DNA of 64,000 bases from Amia ocellicauda. Lineage: Eukaryota > Chordata > Actinopteri > Amiiformes > Amiidae. Positions within the stretch are counted from its first letter, which is position 1; every line of letters begins with the position of its first letter. The translations under genes were made by a program, and so were the position numbers. This document shows, piece by piece, positions 59,324-64,000 of the stretch. The stretch is taken from NCBI RefSeq assembly GCF_036373705.1, contig NC_089868.1:13746520-13810519 (forward strand). The letters run 5' to 3'. The notes below the pieces were generated by a model. That model worked only from the letters and a program-made list of their open reading frames with translations. It ran no database searches and was not told the origin of the DNA.

Positions 59324-61669
59324 GTGTGTGCGGACATCATATCCTATTTTTATATATATATATATATACGAGTCTCGATTCAATGTGTTCTTTATACTAC
59401 AGTTTGTTTCTACCAACACCACCTCTTCAATAAATATAGCACAGACTGCCACGAAACATGTTCTGTCACTTTTTCTTATTCTTATTGAGGCTGTCTTATG
59501 TGCCTGCAAAATAGTTCATTCCAGTTTGCTTGTGTAGCCTATATGCATTGCAGTGCCCATTGTCAAGCTCCAGGAATCAATGCAGACATGAATATTGCAT
59601 GCCCTTCGGTGAATTAAAAACAGTTGTGATCATCTGGACCTGATTTCCTTTTCAGAACCACGAAGCTGCCCTTTCCTTGTCCGCCCAGCAGCACCGGGTT
59701 CGGTACTCGGACTCGGTGGAGCGGGGCACCTTCATTTTCCCCCGGTCAGGTACACAGGAAATGAAACCATTAAAAGTTGTGGGTTGACCCTCGCAAGCTG
59801 CTGAACAGGTGTGTTAGGCCCATGCAGAAAGGAGAGATGTTCAGTAGCTGTTTGAGATGGGTGCACTGAGGGTCAACCAACCCATCCAACCCATCACCAA
59901 TGAGCCACCCTTCTAGGGCTCTGCCACTTGTCCGAGCGGCGCATCGCACTCACTCTCCTGTGAATCTGTCAGTCATGGGATCCCGCAGTGTCCCCAGAGA
60001 CGGGGTCGGGGCTGGAGGTTTTGGCTGTGTTTCAGAGGAGTGATTAAGGGCTGCATATCGCATTGCTGAAACGGGGACACCAGCATGGCAGCTGCCACAG
60101 AGCCGGGGCTTCATTACATTTGCATTGGATCAGATTTCTTACTCCAGTGTTGTTTTGAACAAGTCTCACTCAGTTGGTTGACCATAGCTGGTAGCAATGT
60201 AATTTCTTGCAATTTGTCCCATAAAAACGTTAAATGTTTCTGCTGAATGAACGTTTGTCAAAGTATAGTTTGTGAAATGTGAGTTTTAGAATAACATTGA
60301 CTAGAATAAAAAAAAAAAAAAATACTGATTCCGATCCACATGATCTCTTCTTGGAAATGGAAATGTTCTGTATCCGTGTGTATCCATTGGCTTCATCATT
60401 TGGGAAATAAATAGCCATGGAATTGTCAGCAAATGTAGGGATTTGGCTTGGCTATTAATTTAAATTTCTGCCATATGCTGCATACTGAAGTCTATTGTAT
60501 TTGATCCCTTGCAGTGATGCTTGTCTTGGATGTATAACATTGTTACGTTCAAATAGATTTTTGTGAAAACCACTCTTAAACTGTCTCTATTGACATTTTG
60601 CTTAATGTTAATGATGCAATTGTATTGTAAGGATTTAAGTACAACATTATCTGACACATTTCTCTTTGTATTTCTCCAGGGATTGCATTCATGATCGTAG
60701 ATACACAGCAGTTTCCAGAAGAGGCCGGGCTTTTAGAGCAGATCAAGAAGTTCATACATGTTCACAGAAATGGTTTTCTTCTTTTATTAGCTTCACTCCA
60801 TGGGGAGAAGCAATGGGGGATACTCTCGAGCATTCAGCAGAGGCAAGTATGCTGCCACAGAAACCTGTTATTGTTGGACTCTAACCTGCATCTCTTGCCT
60901 CAGACCCACTACAGTGTATTACTATAACTACCCATGAAAAACTGTCCAATAGTGAGTGTCTTGTTTGTTTTCTTAATTGGCTACAGAACTAAATTTATCC
61001 TGAAAAGATACAAAATAAGAAAAGAAAATCACACATATAGTTAATGGTTTTAATGAACAAACTGTATAGATATTCTTATTTATGTTTCTATAGCAAAATG
61101 TTCTGCTTGGAGCCTTATCGAATTCTCACCTTTCATTTCTTGTAGGTTCTTAGGCAGCAATCTCCGTGTTTTACCAGTGCACAACATTGCAGAGATTGTA
61201 AAGAGCATGCTTACTATAGCAAAAGTAAGGAGTATATTGTTGAACATTAAAGAAACGTACGAATACCAGGTTTAATTAACGTTACAAAGGGTGTTCAGTT
61301 ATGAGTATAAATACTTTGTGGTAATTTGCCTGATGTTTGCCTCAATCTTTGAAAATAAGCTAAAATCTCTTAAATATTCAGATTTTAGTTGATCAAATCT
61401 CCCAGAGACATTATTTTTCACAAAAAAGCTTGCTAGTGCCAAAGTATACATTCTTAATTAAAAGTATTAAAACCAGTTATACAGGGACTGTCCACATTAT
61501 ATTTAAAATATGACCATTTCTGGTACATTATATGGGTGTTGTCTTCCAGGCAACAAGTAAACCTCACGTGGACAGTGTGCGGGATCGGATGACTCTGGCG
61601 AGGGCCCAGATCATCGAGAGGAGCCCCGTCTGGGAAGTGCTTCGAAAACTGCAGCTCGACTGTGAGTGA
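59249..61669 (+). CDS. SPO16: SPO16 / C1orf146 (complete, 5 coding exons, 176 aa)
   Basis: Meiosis factor that pairs with SHOC1 (ZIP2) in an XPF-ERCC1-like complex needed for crossover formation. Exons: 59249-59323, 59656-59749, 60680-60842, 61146-61224, 61550-61669, sum 531 nt. Human is about 180 aa. The start MAGSGKW resembles human MAESGKE. Then come KTTIIISACLQ, HRVRYSDSVERGTFIF, AFMIVDTQQF, QQRFLGSNLRVLPVHN and a C-terminal helix-hairpin-helix-like part ERSPVWEVLRKLQ (human EQSPVWKTLQKIK). Intron 3 has a GC donor. It lies between BTBD8 and GLMN, as in human. Confidence 0.94.
59656..59749 (+). CDS. SPO16: SPO16 coding exon 2
   Basis: Acceptor CCTTTTCAG, donor GTACAC. Encodes HRVRYSDSVERGTFIFPRS; human HKVRYSDSVENGSIIF. 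Confidence 0.95.
60680..60842 (+). CDS. SPO16: SPO16 coding exon 3 (GC donor)
   Basis: Acceptor TTTCTCCAG. Encodes IAFMIVDTQQFPEEAG to WGILSSIQQ and two bases of an Arg codon. The donor is AG|GCAAGT, not GT. The next exon completes QQRFLG exactly as in human. Confidence 0.93.
60843..60848 (+). promoter_or_regulatory. SPO16: GC-type 5' splice site, SPO16 intron 3
   Basis: GCAAGT after CAGAG, the classical GC-AG donor consensus. The GT six bases on (GTATGC at 60847) would shift the frame. Confidence 0.85.
61146..61224 (+). CDS. SPO16: SPO16 coding exon 4
   Basis: Acceptor TTTCTTGTAG, donor GTAAGG. Encodes FLGSNLRVLPVHNIAEIV and KSMLTIAK. Confidence 0.95.
61550..61669 (+). CDS. SPO16: SPO16 coding exon 5
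   Basis: Acceptor TTGTCTTCCAG. Encodes ATSKPHVDSVRDRMTLARAQ and SPVWEVLRKLQLDCE, TGA at 61667-61669. A GTGAGT inside the last codons could be a donor to a further small exon; human continues for a few more residues. Confidence 0.88.
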   Translation, partial: ATSKPHVDSVRDRMTLARAQIIERSPVWEVLRKLQLDCE

Positions 61670-62061
61670 AGCCCCCAGACACACCTCCTTTACATGACAC
61701 CTGAGCTTATACTGTACATTTACATGGTTTATAAGATATTAATTATATGTGAATAAGCTTGAATTGAATGTATCCAGATCTGTTGACACATTTTGCTCGC
61801 CTGTACTGCAAATACTTTTTCCATTTGTATTCTGCAGCTGTCTGTTGTCATGTTCTGTTTGATTTTGAGATAATAATTAACACTGTATTGCTGAGAGACT
61901 AGTGATTTATTGAAGTCAGACTGTGCAATATCTATACAGTATTGATTTTCTTGCCTAGTACAAAATATACATTTCAAGCATAATACCTGAAGACTTAGTG
62001 TTCTGTCTTCAGTGCCTGTTTACAGCTGCAATTTTACACCAGAAAGAACAAATCCAAAATG

Positions 62062-62067
62062 AATAAA
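62062..62067 (+). promoter_or_regulatory. Poly(A) signal, SPO16
   Basis: AATAAA about 390 nt after the SPO16 stop; the GLMN signal on the other strand begins 32 bp further. Confidence 0.55.
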
Positions 62068-62098
62068 TGAAAAGTTACATTTGTAGTTCTAGTTGTTT

Positions 62099-62104
62099 TT
62101 TATT
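62099..62104 (-). promoter_or_regulatory. Poly(A) signal, GLMN
   Basis: TTTATT on the + strand, i.e. AATAAA on the minus strand, 140 nt after the GLMN stop codon. Confidence 0.55.
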
Positions 62105-62243
62105 TGAATCCTTTGTTCCATAAATAACACTTAGTATTAAACATGAATTCATACAAAATTCTACTATTCCAGGAAAATGCCCAAAATATAAAAACATGAG
62201 AGCGTTGACAATAATGTTCTGCCTGACCCAGTTTTCCTGCTGG

Positions 62244-62333
62244 CTAGGGTTTTACTTTCACCTCGATGATCTCCTCAATTCGGGCCAGGACGCTCTCAAT
62301 TAAATCAAACGTGAACAAGGCAGAGTGTAGAAC
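62244..62333 (-). CDS. GLMN: GLMN last coding exon
   Basis: Minus strand: acceptor CGTTTTAG. Encodes VLHSALFTFDLIESVLARIE then EIIEVKVKP and TAG at 62246-62244. Confidence 0.94.
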   Translation of the reverse strand, partial: VLHSALFTFDLIESVLARIEEIIEVKVKP

Positions 62334-62985
62334 CTAAAACGTCAAAAGAGATTACAGTTATTGACGACAAAGCTCTGTTCTCTGGCTTCAAGCAATCACG
62401 TCCTATTCCGGCACGACTCCTTCAGGGCGCAGACACTGCCACAGCCGATCCACAAACGGCTCAGAAGGAGCGAGAAAACTCACCTGGAGCTGCATCTCGG
62501 GCGTCATGTTGGGTAGCGTTTCGTTGCCTACTGTTACTGTGCACTTGCTTTCTGCAGACCCTGGAAAAGGGAAACAGATTTACTGAGTAAAGCAAGTAAA
62601 TGTGTTGTATACTACTTTGTGGTTCTGCTAAAAGAAAAACATATATTCATACTTGTAGATGGAATACAAAATCCCAACCTTTTAACTTTTTATTTTCTTT
62701 GGTGCTCTTGAGCTCGGCCTCGTAGTGTGCTCTGGACATGTTCAGCCCCGTGTGGAGAGGCTTCAGGTAGTTCTCTTCAATCTTGTACAGTTCTGTCCAT
62801 ACCCCGGTCTGAAAATCACAAAGCTTTCATGTCTCTCGCCATCTGTAATCCATCTCACAAGCTCCCCAGCTTGCACAATGTACTGGATTGCATAACATAA
62901 TGAGTTTGGACCTCTAGAGGAAACTGATAATAACGAGATAATGAATCGGAATAGATGGGGCAATTATAAAACATGGAAGGCAGGC

Positions 62986-63029
<44 letters not shown>

Positions 63030-63922
63030 TTTATATAGAAGTACAATCAGTTTTAATACAAGAAGGAAAGGTGTATAGAAACACTTACTTGATTGTCACA
63101 CTCCTTGTCCCTAATCAATAAAAATCTGAGAAGGTTAAGAGACTCCATGATCCTAAAAGGAAAAGACACGGCGGGGCGTAAGCGTCAGATCGCCTGATGA
63201 AACATCAAAACAGTTCTGTAATCTCATGCTAGATCTTATCTACACTTATCTCATCCATCTTACTTCATAAAACTAATTTACGAAACCAAAGGAAGGGTAG
63301 TAATACAGCTGGAGGTGGTGGTATCTAAACATAAGACCTAAAGTAATACCCTGTCACGGCACAATGCAAAATGCTTAATTAAACCTGAGTTCAGAGAAAA
63401 AAATTAAATATATCACACACGCAAATTGAGGATGTACTGTCATTGGACCTTTTGTCATTACAGTTATATCTCATTCCAAATATGTGACCATGAGCTAAAC
63501 TCTCTAACTTGTCCCCCCCAGACTGCGACAGGATCTTTAATTAGAAACGAAAAAACAATGTAGAGAAGAAATTGGAGAGATAGTAGCTTAAATACACACA
63601 TATATATATTTTAAATCTTCACATTGGCCAATTTAAACATGGAATTAACCTGGTTACAGAATACAACATATTTGAAACTCTTTTTGTTGTTTTGTTTTTC
63701 ACTATAAAGAGAAGTGAAGCGTGACTTTCGCTGGGTGACCCCTGTGCCTGCTGGTTGAAGGCCATCAATAATAGACCGCTTGCATTATTCAGCAGGGGCT
63801 GGTGAGCCTTACCTGTCTAGGTTTTGAAGCAGGTCTGTTTCAGGTCCTTCGGGCAGCGTTAGGATGCAACGCAGCAGGGTAAGCATTTGTGCTCCCGAGA
63901 ACCACACATTGCTGTTCCCTGG
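62244..63922 (-). CDS. GLMN: GLMN, glomulin, C-terminal part (last five coding exons; partial)
   Basis: Glomulin is a HEAT-like helical protein that binds RBX1 and blocks cullin-RING ubiquitin ligases; its C-terminal part, encoded here, makes the RBX1 contact in human. Exons on the minus strand: 63813-63922, 63089-63152, 62679-62808, 62484-62560, 62244-62333. All have AG/GT borders and matching phases. Typical blocks: LPEGPETDLLQNLDR, IMESLNLLRFLLIRDKE, IEENYLKPLHTGLNMSRAHY, LPNMTPEMQLQVLHSALF and FDLIESVLARIEEIIEVKV. The end KVKP is shorter than my recollection of the human tail. The 5' part of the gene is outside the window. Confidence 0.95.
62484..62560 (-). CDS. GLMN: GLMN coding exon, second from last
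   Basis: Minus strand: acceptor CTTTTCCAG, donor GTGAGT. Encodes SAESKCTVTVGNETLPNMTP then EMQLQ. Confidence 0.93.
62679..62808 (-). CDS. GLMN: GLMN coding exon, third from last
   Basis: Minus strand: acceptor ATTTTCAG, donor GTTGGG (weak at +3). Encodes TGVWTELYKIEENYLKPLHT and GLNMSRAHYEAELKSTKE. Confidence 0.94.
62987..63025. repeat. (AC)n microsatellite
   Basis: About 19 AC units in a GLMN intron. Confidence 0.95.
63089..63152 (-). CDS. GLMN: GLMN coding exon, fourth from last
   Basis: Minus strand: acceptor CTTTTAG, donor GTAAGT. Encodes IMESLNLLRFLLIRDKE then CDNQ; 64 nt. Confidence 0.94.
63153..63812 (-). other. GLMN intron
   Basis: AT-rich intron between the 64-nt and 110-nt exons; nothing recognised. 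The last 78 bases of the window (63923-64000) are also intron. Confidence 0.6.
63813..63922 (-). CDS. GLMN: GLMN coding exon, fifth from last
   Basis: Minus strand: acceptor CTCCCCACAG, donor GTAAGG. Encodes VWFSGAQMLTLLRCILTLPE and GPETDLLQNLDR. Confidence 0.93.
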
Positions 63923-64000
63923 CTGTGGGGAGGAAAGATCTTCACTTACAAACACATTATCGTGAACAGACACCTGCTCCTAATGCCCTGATAGAGATGT

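Larger units (their letters stand above)
59324..61549 (+). other. SPO16 introns
   Basis: Introns 59324-59655, 59750-60679, 60843-61145 and 61225-61549. The first has a short TA tract near 59350; nothing else recognised. Confidence 0.6.

Overview
This window is vertebrate nuclear DNA. It has spliced genes with GT-AG introns, AATAAA poly(A) signals, Tc1/mariner transposons, a LINE, an LTR-type insertion, tRNA-derived SINEs and long CA and TA microsatellites. The repeat types (several Tc1 families and a SINE type widespread in fish) point to a ray-finned fish. I cannot name the species. There are no bacterial features, operons or CRISPR arrays.

Five genes are recognisable, in the order I know from human chromosome 1p22: BRDT (3' end only, + strand), EPHX4 (complete, 7 coding exons, 369 aa), BTBD8 in its long form including the part once called KIAA1107/APache (18 coding exons, 1708 aa), SPO16/C1orf146 (5 coding exons, 176 aa) and GLMN (last 5 coding exons, - strand, running off the right edge). 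Exon boundaries were set by splice consensus, reading-frame phase and similarity to the human proteins as I remember them. Coding lengths sum to whole codons for EPHX4 (1110 nt), BTBD8 (5127 nt) and SPO16 (531 nt).

Layout: 1-1990 BRDT end and 3' UTR; 1991-5291 intergenic, with a deleted Tc1 copy; 5292-14765 EPHX4; 14766-18394 intergenic; 18395-57330 BTBD8, whose introns hold most of the mobile DNA (an LTR-type element nested in a LINE, a Tc1 element of the Passport type, a second copy of the deleted Tc1, and a Tc1 element with an intact 346-codon transposase); 57331-59248 intergenic; 59249-62090 SPO16; 62070-64000 GLMN, tail-to-tail with SPO16.

The genes do not form a pathway. BRDT and SPO16 both act in germ cells (chromatin reading and meiotic crossover formation). 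EPHX4 is an alpha/beta-hydrolase of the epoxide hydrolase group, BTBD8/APache acts in AP-2/clathrin trafficking, and glomulin inhibits cullin-RING ligases through RBX1. I found no new multi-gene system. The most unusual things are transposon structures, a GC-AG intron in SPO16 and the SPO16/GLMN poly(A) overlap.
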